NCBI GenBank assembly: GCA_945881835.1
Contig: CAMCVP010000008.1
Location: forward strand, 1-64,000
DNA length: 64,000 nucleotides
Direction: 5' to 3'
Source of the DNA: Chryseobacterium gleum
GTDB lineage: Bacteria > Bacteroidota > Bacteroidia > Flavobacteriales_D > Sanyastnellaceae
Shown: positions 1 through 6,416 of the stretch, piece by piece
How positions within the stretch are numbered: the stretch's first letter is position 1
Layout of the letters: every line of letters starts with the position of its first letter
Translations under genes and position numbers: made by a program
The notes under the pieces: generated by a model
Seen by the model: the letters and a program-made list of their open reading frames with translations, nothing else
Told to the model about the DNA's origin: nothing
Databases searched by the model: none

Positions 1-434
1 GCTGTGTTGTACCAAGGAGAAAAAGGATGATGCGTCACACTAACCAAGTCGGCAGCGCTTTTGGTTCCGTATTTTTCAATCACAAAATCCATGAGTTTAA
101 TCTCGTTGTCCGAAAACTCATCGTCGCAAAACTCTGAAGCCGGTTTGAACGATTGTGTGGATGCATCGAACTTCAAAAAATCTTTCACCAATCTCAAATC
201 ATCGGATAAATCTATGTATAGGTCTTCTGAAACCGGCCCAAATTTCCAAACCTTATAAGTCAGATTAAAAATGGGCACTCCACTTTTCCGAATAGAAACT
301 TCGTCCAAAAGATACACGAGCTTCAGAAGCTTGGTTTTCGACAAATCGGAAATGTGAGAAGAAAGGTAAACCAGCGCGTTTCCAATCTTCTGCATGTGAA
401 GATTATGTTGCATTGCGTTTGAGTCTTTGTTCAT
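1..434 (-). CDS. Panacea-domain (SocA/GepA-like) protein, partial
   Basis: Reading the minus strand from the ATG at 434 gives an open frame of 144 codons that runs off the left edge, so the C-terminus is missing. The protein has the layout of the Panacea (DUF4065, SocA-like) domain: a helix ending KLLKLVYLLDE at about residues 37-47, then a stretch with TYKVWKFGPVSEDLY at about 60-74, and later a motif around SAADLVSVTHHPFSPW. Known family members are antitoxins or proteolysis adaptors paired with varied toxins. The partner, if any, would lie outside the window. It sits beside other toxin/antitoxin-like genes. Family call is fairly sure; role is inferred. Confidence 0.75.
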   Translation of the reverse strand, partial: MNKDSNAMQHNLHMQKIGNALVYLSSHISDLSKTKLLKLVYLLDEVSIRKSGVPIFNLTYKVWKFGPVSEDLYIDLSDDLRLVKDFLKFDASTQSFKPASEFCDDEFSDNEIKLMDFVIEKYGTKSAADLVSVTHHPFSPWYNT

Positions 435-575
435 AGAAGTAATGCAAATTTAGGTAAATTATACTCATCCAACGAAAATATTGACTCACAGAAGTTTAAA
501 CTTTAGTAGGTTCAATATTTCAATTGCTCAAAATTCAAATTGAATCAGTCCTAAAATACAGTAATGAACAATAAT

Positions 576-710
576 CTACTTTTTCGGCTTTGTACTTTTC
601 GAGGGTTTCAGTGATGGTGTGTTACCTGGCGTGTTCTTATTATCACGTTGTCTTTTGTCTGGCTGCCCAGTAGAATCTGCCTTTCTTTTTGGCCCTGATT
701 TAATTCCCAT
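576..710 (-). CDS. small basic hypothetical protein (44 aa)
   Basis: A 44-codon minus-strand frame begins MGIKSGPKRKADSTGQP and ends in a lysine-rich tail, KSTKPKK. It is strongly basic and low in hydrophobic residues, so it is probably disordered. No recognisable domain is present. It lies alone between the Panacea-like gene and the HEPN/Cas2-like pair, on the same strand, with an AT-rich leader and no Shine-Dalgarno sequence, which is normal for Bacteroidota. It could be a chance frame; the only support is start, stop and strand. Confidence 0.3.
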   Translation of the reverse strand: MGIKSGPKRKADSTGQPDKRQRDNKNTPGNTPSLKPSKSTKPKK

Positions 711-916
711 TTTATATGTAATTGTTAATCAAATCTCACGTGAAAATCCAGCAATCTCAATACGCCGAATGACCTATTCATTCTAAAGATGGAAAAGAGA
801 GAACCAAATTCCTTGCAGCGCATTTCAATTCTAGTCCGCAATGTGTACTTATGTATTTCAGATCAACTAAAACCCCCAAAATATTTTTTTTTCTAATCTT
901 TAGCTAAAAGTCAAGC

Positions 917-1192
917 CTACTTTTGGTTGTTTTTGATCCAATTTGATACTTCATCTCCAAGACCTTTCCATGCTGCACTATTACCCATAAGTCCAACATA
1001 AATTTTATCATTGCTGTCAAGTTGTTGAACTAGATTATCTCTTACTTGAGTTGCCGTTTGGGCTGTTGTAATCAAATAAGATGAGCCACCAAGTCTTGCC
1101 CAACCATTATAGGACTTAATTCTCTTCAGCAAGTTTTCATAATTCCTTCCAGGATTGTTTAAGTCGTACGTAACAATATATAATTTATTCAT
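917..1192 (-). CDS. Cas2-like / 'SinR family' small protein (91 aa)
   Basis: The 91-aa protein starts MNKLYIVTYDLNNPGRNYE, where beta-strand 1 is followed by a DLNNPG turn as in the ferredoxin-fold Cas2/VapD relatives that databases call SinR family. The middle carries LGGSSYLITT and the end KIYVGLMGNSAAWKGL. Cas2-fold proteins include metal-dependent nucleases (Cas2, VapD), but no cas1 or CRISPR array is near. Its ATG overlaps the TGA of the upstream HEPN gene by 4 nt (ATGA), so the two are translationally coupled and probably act together. Nuclease, antitoxin or another role cannot be told from sequence. Confidence 0.65.
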   Translation of the reverse strand: MNKLYIVTYDLNNPGRNYENLLKRIKSYNGWARLGGSSYLITTAQTATQVRDNLVQQLDSNDKIYVGLMGNSAAWKGLGDEVSNWIKNNQK

Positions 1193-1914
1193 TTCTTTAG
1201 GTAGATTTCGTTAACGTGTTTTGCAAATTTGTTAACTAAGCCAACACAGTCCTCCGCAAATTCCTTATTGATTGAGTTTTCTTTTTGATCTGTGTTATTA
1301 AGATCATAGTCACCACTATGAGCGATTATGTGTCGTCTTTGTGTGTAAATTTCCAACTTCTTCATTAAGTTAGTTTCACTAATGTCGGCTTTGTCCGAGA
1401 CTTGCTTAAAAATGTTGTTATATCCTACCAACTCCATGAAGGTCTTAATTTTCCACTCTCCTTGAAAGGATTTTGTTCCAAAATCTTCTTTGATATGTTT
1501 GTCAACTACTTCGTGTAAGTTGTACTTCCTTGCTGCTAACAACAGTTTATCCTGATTCAATAAGTTTTTTAGATATAACGCCAATTTTTCAGGCAGTTCT
1601 TTTGTGTTATCAAGCAATATGTTATTAATTCTTTCGGTCACAATTGAGCGGATAAATGCATCTAATGCTGATATTGATAAAACAATTGCCGCTCTATAAG
1701 CATCACAAAAATGTTCTGCTATTTCAGATTCTTTATCTGAACTATGGAAATCAATCAAATTTTGTGCTCTTTTAATACACCTTTGAAAAATGTCATAAGG
1801 TGTCAACTTAGGCGAAATTTCGACTTCCGAGAGTGTCCCACTATTTCCAGTATGTGAGGATTTTAAATTTTTCTTTGTCAGTCTTCCACCGCCTTTTGTC
1901 TCTTTATTATTCAT
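1189..1914 (-). CDS. HEPN-domain protein (RiboL-PSP/MAE_28990-like), putative RNase
   Basis: This 241-aa protein has a charged, disordered N-terminus and then a helical domain. A helix with AYRAAIVLSISALDAFIRS lies at about residues 72-90, and the C-terminal part carries QRRHIIAHSGDYD, giving an R-x4-H motif at about R194-H199. That motif is the RNA-cleaving signature of HEPN toxins and RiboL-PSP-type HEPN proteins. The gene is first of a two-gene unit with the Cas2-like protein (4-nt overlap). The IS3 element ends only 15 bp upstream of its start, so its native promoter may be lost or replaced. HEPN assignment is good; toxin or defence role is inference. Confidence 0.65.
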   Translation of the reverse strand: MNNKETKGGGRLTKKNLKSSHTGNSGTLSEVEISPKLTPYDIFQRCIKRAQNLIDFHSSDKESEIAEHFCDAYRAAIVLSISALDAFIRSIVTERINNILLDNTKELPEKLALYLKNLLNQDKLLLAARKYNLHEVVDKHIKEDFGTKSFQGEWKIKTFMELVGYNNIFKQVSDKADISETNLMKKLEIYTQRRHIIAHSGDYDLNNTDQKENSINKEFAEDCVGLVNKFAKHVNEIYLKK

Positions 1915-1929
1915 TGGTCAAGTAAGTTT

Positions 1930-1941
1930 TGTAATACTCCC
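1930..1941 (+). repeat. IS3 left terminal inverted repeat
   Basis: The sequence TGTAATACTCCC is the exact reverse complement of the right end at 3177-3188. The match can be extended outward by two T:A positions on each side (1928-1929 and 3189-3190), so the exact tip is uncertain by about 2 bp. Confidence 0.85.
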
Positions 1942-1994
1942 GGAATCTTGGACCATGAGTTTAGTTAAAGAAATACAATTAAATTTACTAAATC

Positions 1995-2309
1995 ATGACA
2001 AAAAGAACGCGAAGAAAATTCAGCCCGGAATTCAAGGCCAAGGTGGCTTTAGAAGCTGTAAAAAATCAAAAAACGCTTGCCGAATTGAGCCTGCATTTTG
2101 AAGTAAATCCAGTCACCATTTCAAAATGGAAAACTGAATTTCTAGAAAACATGTCATCGGTCTTCGGTGGTGAAAAGGGTAAAATACAAGATGAAGACTC
2201 CCCTGAAATGGAGAAGCTTTATGCACAAATTGGTCAACTGAAAGTTGAGAATGACTTTTTAAAAAAAAGTGCGCGCAGATTGGGGATACCCGAAAGCGAA
2301 TGGAAATGA
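1995..2309 (+). CDS. IS3-family transposase OrfA
   Basis: The 104-aa protein is an OrfA DNA-binding subunit. It starts with a basic arm (TKRTRRKFSPEFK), followed by a helix-turn-helix in which LAELSLHFEVNPVTISKWK (about residues 28-46) is typical of IS3/IS911 OrfA. It ends with a leucine-zipper-like coiled coil (EKLYAQIGQLKVENDFLKK). It overlaps orfB by 10 bp, with orfB in the -1 frame. The fusion transposase OrfAB would be made by frameshifting at the A8G run just upstream of the orfA stop. No lesion is visible. Confidence 0.9.
   Translation: MTKRTRRKFSPEFKAKVALEAVKNQKTLAELSLHFEVNPVTISKWKTEFLENMSSVFGGEKGKIQDEDSPEMEKLYAQIGQLKVENDFLKKSARRLGIPESEWK
2261..2269 (+). other. probable -1 ribosomal frameshift site of the IS3 transposase
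   Basis: Eight A followed by G (AAAAAAAAG) lie at the end of orfA, about 38 bp before its stop and upstream of the orfB ATG. Frame arithmetic puts orfB in -1 relative to orfA. A6-A8G runs are the usual slippery sites that make the OrfAB fusion in IS3-family elements. Activity is inferred. Confidence 0.65.
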
Positions 2310-3127
2310 TTAATCCGCGGGACAAGAAATTATCCCTTCGTAAACAATGTGCGGTGTTGAATATACCTCGAAGTTCCTTGTACTACGAACCTCTTCCTGA
2401 GAAACCAGAAAATATAAAAATGATGGGTATCATGGATAAGCACTTGCTTGATCATCCAACGGAAGGGGTTGTTTCTATGGTTAATCTTTTGAGAGCTGAC
2501 GGCTATCCAGTGGGGCCAAAGCGGATAAGAAGGTTGTTTAAAGTAATGGGTTATGAGGCCATTTATAGACGCAGAAATCTCACGAAGAATGCTGTGAAGG
2601 AATTTATTAGACCGTATTTACTTCGGGGCTTAAAAATCACCCACGCGAATCAGGTCTGGTGCACTGATATTACTTACATCCCAATGGCTAAAGGATTTTT
2701 GTACATGACAGCCGTTATTGATGTTTACAGCCGAAGAATAATGGGTTGGGGAATAAGTAATAGCATGACTAAAAAATGGTGTATCGGTGTACTAGACGAT
2801 GCGATTAGAACCCATGGTAAGCCTGAAATCGTGAACTCAGATCAAGGGTCGCAGTACACAAGTTTTGATTGGACGAATTACTTAAAAAAGAACGGGATAA
2901 AGGTCTCAATGGATGGAAAAGGAAGAGCAACGGACAACGCCTGGATAGAACGCTTTTGGAAGACAATTAAATATGATTACATCTACCTCAACCCTTGTGA
3001 CAATGGATTTGAACTCTACGAGGGAGTGCGTAAACATATTGACTATTACCATCAGAAAAAACACCAGTCAATTAAAATGTCTCCTCTCGAACGCTATGAA
3101 CAATCTTTGATTAAAAAAGCAGCCTAA
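2300..3127 (+). CDS. IS3-family transposase OrfB (DDE integrase)
   Basis: The 275-aa protein is the catalytic subunit. An N-terminal HTH_21-like segment (HLLDHPTEGVVSMVNLLRADG) precedes an rve integrase core. The DDE acids are visible: first Asp in WCTDITYIP, second in IVNSDQGSQY, and the Glu in WIERFWKTIK, with the K/R seven residues downstream. The tail has the usual YYHQKKHQSIKMSPLERYE. It is full length and uninterrupted. The ATG at 2300 would give OrfB alone; the active transposase is normally the frameshifted OrfAB fusion. Confidence 0.92.
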   Translation: MEMINPRDKKLSLRKQCAVLNIPRSSLYYEPLPEKPENIKMMGIMDKHLLDHPTEGVVSMVNLLRADGYPVGPKRIRRLFKVMGYEAIYRRRNLTKNAVKEFIRPYLLRGLKITHANQVWCTDITYIPMAKGFLYMTAVIDVYSRRIMGWGISNSMTKKWCIGVLDDAIRTHGKPEIVNSDQGSQYTSFDWTNYLKKNGIKVSMDGKGRATDNAWIERFWKTIKYDYIYLNPCDNGFELYEGVRKHIDYYHQKKHQSIKMSPLERYEQSLIKKAA

Positions 3128-3176
3128 AAGAATAAAATGTTTAACTTAGCAACACAACCTTTTGGTCCAACAAAAG

Positions 3177-3188
3177 GGGAGTATTACA
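3177..3188 (-). repeat. IS3 right terminal inverted repeat
   Basis: GGGAGTATTACA is the exact reverse complement of the left end at 1930-1941. It runs directly into the coding sequence of the truncated DUF6934-like gene, so that residues Gly-Ser-Ile-Thr of that reading frame are spelled by the element. Confidence 0.85.
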
Positions 3189-3443
3189 AATAATGGTGAT
3201 CGAGAAAAAGTCCTTTCCACAGTTGCTTTCACCACATTGAAATTTCTCAATAAATACCCAAATTATTCAGTCCTGGCAGTTGGTCTTACACCAGCTAGAA
3301 CTAGATTATACCAAATTGGAATTATGAAAAATCTTTCTGAGATTTCCGATGAAATATCAATTTTAGGGTTATACAACGACAATTGGATTCCATTAAAAAA
3401 AGGTGTGAATTTCGATGCCTTCTTAGCCTCAAAAAAGAAATAA
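3189..3443 (+). pseudogene. DUF6934-like gene, 5'-truncated by the IS3 element
   Basis: The open frame continues from inside the IS right end (nominal TTG at 3162) into 85 codons starting at NNGDREKVLSTVAFTTLKFL. It continues through SVLAVGLTPARTRLYQIGI and ends in WIPLKKGVNFDAFLASKKK. From memory of the family, TNNGD, the T-x-A-R-T-R-L-Y block and the KKGVN..AFL ending are conserved in DUF6934 proteins of Bacteroidota, which are usually about 150 aa. The first 60-70 residues are absent, and the sequence left of the IS is the HEPN leader instead. The stump could only be expressed as a fusion from the IS end, so I call it a pseudogene. Function of the family is unknown. Confidence 0.6.
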
Positions 3444-3464
3444 TTCGTTAAATTTGTCTCAGCT

Positions 3465-3593
3465 ATGAAAAAGAAAAATACTTCTTCAAAAAAGAAAAAA
3501 ACTACTGACCAACCAACTCGTATTCTTTTTCCAGAAAAATTAGAAAAAGCAAACGAATTACTTCGAAGAGTCGGAGTTCCTGAGCAAGTTTAA
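3465..3593 (+). CDS. small lysine-rich protein (42 aa) downstream of the DUF6934-like gene
   Basis: The 42-codon frame begins 21 bp after the DUF6934-like stop. The N-terminal third is almost all Lys/Ser/Thr (MKKKNTSSKKKKTT). The rest, TRILFPEKLEKANELLRRVG, reads like a short amphipathic helix with a capping motif rather than random DNA. Same strand and tight spacing suggest it was co-transcribed with the truncated gene. No function is known to me; its promoter has probably been lost with the gene head. Confidence 0.45.
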   Translation: MKKKNTSSKKKKTTDQPTRILFPEKLEKANELLRRVGVPEQV

Positions 3594-3613
3594 AACAATT
3601 GAAAAAAACACTC

Positions 3614-3724
3614 CTACTCTAAGGTCACAATTTGTGATCTTAGCGGTTTATTTTCAAAATAAGATTCAATCTCTTCAATAGAATGAAGGATATCATAGAG
3701 CCAAGTTCTAATCTTATTATCCAT
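3614..3724 (-). pseudogene. hepT remnant (N-terminal fragment of HEPN toxin)
   Basis: Directly after mntA, overlapping its end by 8 bp, a minus-strand frame starts MDNKIRTWLYDILHSIEEIE. This is the typical N-terminus of HepT HEPN toxins, which open with D-x-K-I-x-x-W-L-x-D-I-L. After about 27 residues the similarity ends at a 25-bp palindrome and a stop follows at residue 37. A normal HepT is about 110-120 aa and carries the catalytic R-x4-H-x-Y near its C-terminus, all of which is missing. The toxin is therefore inactive. Confidence 0.7.
3619..3643. repeat. 25-bp near-perfect palindrome at the hepT break point
   Basis: Two 12-bp arms, CTAAGGTCACAA and TTGTGATCTTAG, flank a single T and pair with one mismatch. 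The palindrome sits exactly where the hepT similarity stops, between the converging small gene (ends 3593) and hepT fragment. It may be a bidirectional hairpin terminator without a T-run, an operator, or the junction left by the deletion. Confidence 0.5.
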
Positions 3725-4022
3725 AGATAAGCTTCTTCTCAAGATCAATTTGATTTCTGAGATACGGATTTCGAATTCCTTTCTCTTCTAGCAAATCAAC
3801 GGGACGATTAAACACTAATTCCAACTGTTCTTTCAAATCATAATAATTATCAGCGTAATCATTTAAGTCAAAAGCTTGAAAGTCAACAACGAAATCTACA
3901 TCACTCTCTTTGTTAAAAGAATCTTTCAGAACTGAACCAAATGCAAATAGTCGAAGAACCTTGTGCTTTAGACAAAGCTCTTTAATTCTTTCAATATTCA
4001 ACTCGATTGGATTCATGTTCAT
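3717..4022 (-). CDS. mntA: MntA-type minimal nucleotidyltransferase antitoxin
   Basis: The 101-aa protein is a minimal nucleotidyltransferase. It has the GS-x10-D-x-D signature (G29, S30, then D41-V-D43 in SDVDFVVDF) and the NRPVDLLEE strand supplying the third acidic residue. In MntA/HepT systems this enzyme AMPylates HepT at the Tyr of its R-x4-H-x-Y motif and so silences the RNase. Here the adjacent hepT is reduced to 36 codons, so mntA is an orphan unless it acts on the intact HepT-like protein at 12408-12761. An in-frame ATG two codons downstream is an alternative start. Confidence 0.85.
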   Translation of the reverse strand: MNMNPIELNIERIKELCLKHKVLRLFAFGSVLKDSFNKESDVDFVVDFQAFDLNDYADNYYDLKEQLELVFNRPVDLLEEKGIRNPYLRNQIDLEKKLIYG

Positions 4023-4072
4023 AAAGTTAATATTTTTTGAACATTAGAAATGATGAATATTCAGAAAAATAC

Positions 4073-4128
4073 AACGTAGTTCCAACAACGTAGTTCAAAC
4101 AACGAAGTTCCAATTACTCCGTTCCAAC
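4073..4128. repeat. mini-hairpin chain A (14-nt period)
   Basis: Units AAC-GTA-GTT (4073-4081), AAC-GTA-GTT (4087-4095) and AAC-GAA-GTT (4101-4109) are perfect 3-bp stems with 3-nt loops. They are separated by the 5-nt linkers CCAAC, CAAAC and CCAAT. A fourth decayed unit, TAC-TCC-GTT, follows, giving an exact 14-nt period. It belongs to the same family as the arrays at 12771-12919 and 14504-14645. The last unit supplies the stop codon and final residues of the GH65 gene. Confidence 0.7.
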
Positions 4129-6330
4129 TTCCGTTCCCGCCGCACTAACCTTCACGGTAAACTGCTTCCCACGAAATAACACCTTAAACGTAAAACTTTT
4201 CCATTGCGAAGGCAGTGTTCCATTAAACACCAACTCTCCGTTCTTCACACGCATTCCCCCAAATCCCATGGTGATCGCCATCCAAGTACCGGCCATGGAG
4301 GTGATGTGAAGTCCTTCGTGCGCTTCGTGATTGTAATCGTCAATGTCGAGACGAGAAGTGCGTAAATACATCTCGTATGCTTTTTCACTGTAGCCAAGTT
4401 TGGCAGCAAGTATCGCGTGGACACACGGAGAGAGACTGCTTTCGTGAACGGTTTTCGGTTCGTAGAAATCGAAGTTCGATTTCAATTGTGCGTCTGAAAA
4501 GTCGTCTTCGAAAAAGAAAAATCCTTGAAGAACATCGGCTTGCTTAATGAAGATGCTTCTTAAAATACGATCCCAACTCCAATGCTGATTAATCGGACGC
4601 TCAGACGGATCAAGATCATGAATGCTCAACTGCTCCTTGTCCATAAAGCCGTCTTGCTGAAGATAAACTTCCGTTCCTTCCAACTTTCCGAAATACATCT
4701 GCTCTGCTTTCTTCTGCCAATCAGCAGCCTCTTCAGCAAAGTTCAAATTCATCTTCGCACATTTCGATGCGAACAATTCTGCGTTTTCAGCCTGAACCTT
4801 CTCTCCCACTTCCTTCGCATACTTCATGCACCACGCCGCGAAATAATTCGTGTACCAGTTGTTGTTAATGTTGTTCTCGTATTCATTCGGACCGGTTACG
4901 CCAAGCATGACATACGCTTGTTTCGCTTCAGACCAATTCACACGCTGCGCCCAGAAACGCGCAATGCCCACCAACACATCTATTCCGTATTCACCCAAAT
5001 GCGCCTCGTCGCCAGTGTACTTCACGTAGTTGTAAATGGCATACGCTATTGCTCCGTTCCGGTGAATTTCCTCAAACGTAATCTCCCACTCGTTGTGACA
5101 CTCTTCTCCGTTCATGGTCACCATCGGATACAACGCAGCGCCGTTCTTGAATCCCAACTTCGCGGCATTCTCAATGGCTTTGTCTAACTGATTGTATCTA
5201 TAAACCAACAACTGCTTCGCCACGTGCGAATCGCGCGTACTCTGATAAAAAGGCAAACAATACGCCTCGGTGTCCCAATAGGTACTTCCGCCGTATTTCT
5301 CACCCGTGAATCCTTTCGGACCAATGTTCAATCGCGCGTCTTGTCCAGTATAGGTTTGATTCAAATGGAAAATGTTGAAGCGAATACCTTGCTGTGCCTC
5401 GTCGTCTCCTTCAATCACAATGTCTCCCAATTCCCACACATTCGCCCATGCAGCCACGTGTGCAAAGCGAAGCGCTTCGTATCCTTCACCTGCCGCAGAC
5501 TGCGCGGTTTGCGCAGCAGCAATAGCCAAGTTTTCATTCTTTTCATTCAAAGAACTTACAATGCCCACGTATTTTTCAATGATCAATGGCGCATTTTCTT
5601 CCACCTGAAACACCGCTGTATTTTCTATTCGGGTTGAAGTGGTTGAAGATTCAATTTTTGCTTCAGCGTTGTAACGCACTTCTTGGGCCCATGCTACTTG
5701 AAATCCAGTCTTCAAGGTTTCCGATACTGCCACTCCTCCACTTGCTGAAACTGCTGTTGAAACCGGCTTCCAAAATAACTCATCGTAATTGCTATCGTGA
5801 TTACGAACCTCTGTCTCAATGAATGCCGCGTATTTAATTTCCGCTTTTCCATTCAACGGAGTTATGCTGTAACGAATAGCAGCCACATCGTCGTTGGCAA
5901 GGCTGCAAAAGCGCTCTGCGATTAACGACACCTTCGTTCCTTTCGGCGAAGTGGCTATGCATGAGCGTTGCAACAAGCCTTCGCGCATATTCAATTCTCT
6001 TCTAAAATTCGAAACGGTCCACGTATTCAAATCGAATACTTCTCCGTTTATGGTCACGTCTATTCCAATCCAAAATGCCGAGTTCAACACCTTTGCGAAG
6101 TACTCGGGATAACCGTTCTTCCACCATCCCACGCGGGTTTTATCTGGATAATAAACGCCTGCTACATAACTTCCCTGCAAGGTCTTCCCCGAAAACGCTT
6201 CTTCGTGATTGGCGCGTTGTCCGAATTTTCCGTTACCAATACTGAAAATACTTTCAGAACTGCGTTGCAGATCTGCATGAAAATCTTCCTCAACAATTGA
6301 CCACGGATGCGTAGATAGATACTTTATCAT
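4114..6330 (-). CDS. glycoside hydrolase family 65 phosphorylase (maltose phosphorylase-like)
   Basis: The 738-aa protein has the GH65 layout: an N-terminal beta-sandwich (to about residue 270), an (alpha/alpha)6 barrel, and a C-terminal beta-sheet domain. The general-acid Glu lies in the highly typical ECHNEWEITFEEIHRNGA stretch, and the phosphate-binding region is around VHESSLSPCVHA. Enzymes with these signatures phosphorolyse maltose (or trehalose, kojibiose) to beta-glucose 1-phosphate and glucose in the cytoplasm. Maltose is my best guess for substrate. No beta-phosphoglucomutase is adjacent. An operator-like palindrome lies 40 bp upstream and is shared with the Nudix regulator gene at 8475. 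The last residues (GTEVGTE) are encoded by the repeat array. Confidence 0.85.
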   Translation of the reverse strand: MIKYLSTHPWSIVEEDFHADLQRSSESIFSIGNGKFGQRANHEEAFSGKTLQGSYVAGVYYPDKTRVGWWKNGYPEYFAKVLNSAFWIGIDVTINGEVFDLNTWTVSNFRRELNMREGLLQRSCIATSPKGTKVSLIAERFCSLANDDVAAIRYSITPLNGKAEIKYAAFIETEVRNHDSNYDELFWKPVSTAVSASGGVAVSETLKTGFQVAWAQEVRYNAEAKIESSTTSTRIENTAVFQVEENAPLIIEKYVGIVSSLNEKNENLAIAAAQTAQSAAGEGYEALRFAHVAAWANVWELGDIVIEGDDEAQQGIRFNIFHLNQTYTGQDARLNIGPKGFTGEKYGGSTYWDTEAYCLPFYQSTRDSHVAKQLLVYRYNQLDKAIENAAKLGFKNGAALYPMVTMNGEECHNEWEITFEEIHRNGAIAYAIYNYVKYTGDEAHLGEYGIDVLVGIARFWAQRVNWSEAKQAYVMLGVTGPNEYENNINNNWYTNYFAAWCMKYAKEVGEKVQAENAELFASKCAKMNLNFAEEAADWQKKAEQMYFGKLEGTEVYLQQDGFMDKEQLSIHDLDPSERPINQHWSWDRILRSIFIKQADVLQGFFFFEDDFSDAQLKSNFDFYEPKTVHESSLSPCVHAILAAKLGYSEKAYEMYLRTSRLDIDDYNHEAHEGLHITSMAGTWMAITMGFGGMRVKNGELVFNGTLPSQWKSFTFKVLFRGKQFTVKVSAAGTEVGTE

Positions 6331-6370
6331 GATTTCTTTTTATTCGAATTGAAGACACAAAGAAAAGAAA

Positions 6371-6385
6371 GTGTACTTAATACAC
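6371..6385 (-). promoter_or_regulatory. putative Nudix-regulator operator in front of GH65
   Basis: GTGTACTTAATACAC is a palindrome with perfect GTGTA/TACAC arms. It matches 12 of 15 bases of the site at 8452-8466 in front of the regulator gene, and all differences are in the centre. It directly follows a -7-like box on the minus strand, so a bound protein would cover the start point of GH65 transcription. Confidence 0.6.
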
Positions 6386-6416
6386 CAACTCTATTTTTTC
6401 ACAACTAAAATTTCAA
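6386..6416 (-). promoter_or_regulatory. predicted promoter of the GH65 gene
   Basis: Read on the minus strand, TTG (6416-6414), 20 nt, then TAGAGTTG (6393-6386) resembles the Bacteroidota -33 TTTG / -7 TANNTTTG promoter, with one mismatch in the -7 box. It overlaps the end of the upstream reductase gene and abuts the operator. Confidence 0.45.

Larger units (their letters stand above)
1930..3188 (+). mobile_element. IS3-family insertion sequence, apparently intact (1259 bp)
   Basis: The element carries orfA and orfB in the usual -1 overlapping arrangement and is bounded by perfect 12-bp terminal inverted repeats, TGTAATACTCCC at the left and GGGAGTATTACA at the right. A second matching block, TTGGACCA / TGGTCCAA, lies just inside each end (1948-1955 and 3163-3170). 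Length, termini (TGT...ACA) and gene plan fit the IS3 family. The bases flanking the two ends (TTT left, AAT right) are not a clear target duplication, and the gene to the right is missing its 5' part. This suggests a deletion or rearrangement next to the element after insertion. Confidence 0.88.

Noticed and set aside
61-258. 65-codon plus-strand open frame at the left edge
   Set aside because: It is antisense to the Panacea-domain coding frame, which has clear family motifs; the plus-strand product resembles nothing.
789-896. 35-codon plus-strand frame between the small basic ORF and the Cas2-like gene
   Set aside because: Ends in a poly-Phe run from a T-rich stretch, with no start context or composition that would support a gene.
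917-1192. A true CRISPR Cas2
   Set aside because: No cas1, effector or repeat-spacer array is present; the protein fits the stand-alone SinR/VapD-like group.
1930-1955. Possible IS ends at the inner TTGGACCA / TGGTCCAA pair rather than at TGTAATACTCCC
   Set aside because: The outer 12-bp repeats match perfectly and have the TGT...ACA form usual for IS3 ends, so the inner pair is taken as part of the element.
4582-5187. 201-codon plus-strand open frame inside the GH65 gene
   Set aside because: Shadow frame: the minus-strand gene has catalytic motifs and complete family length, while this product is low in recognisable features.
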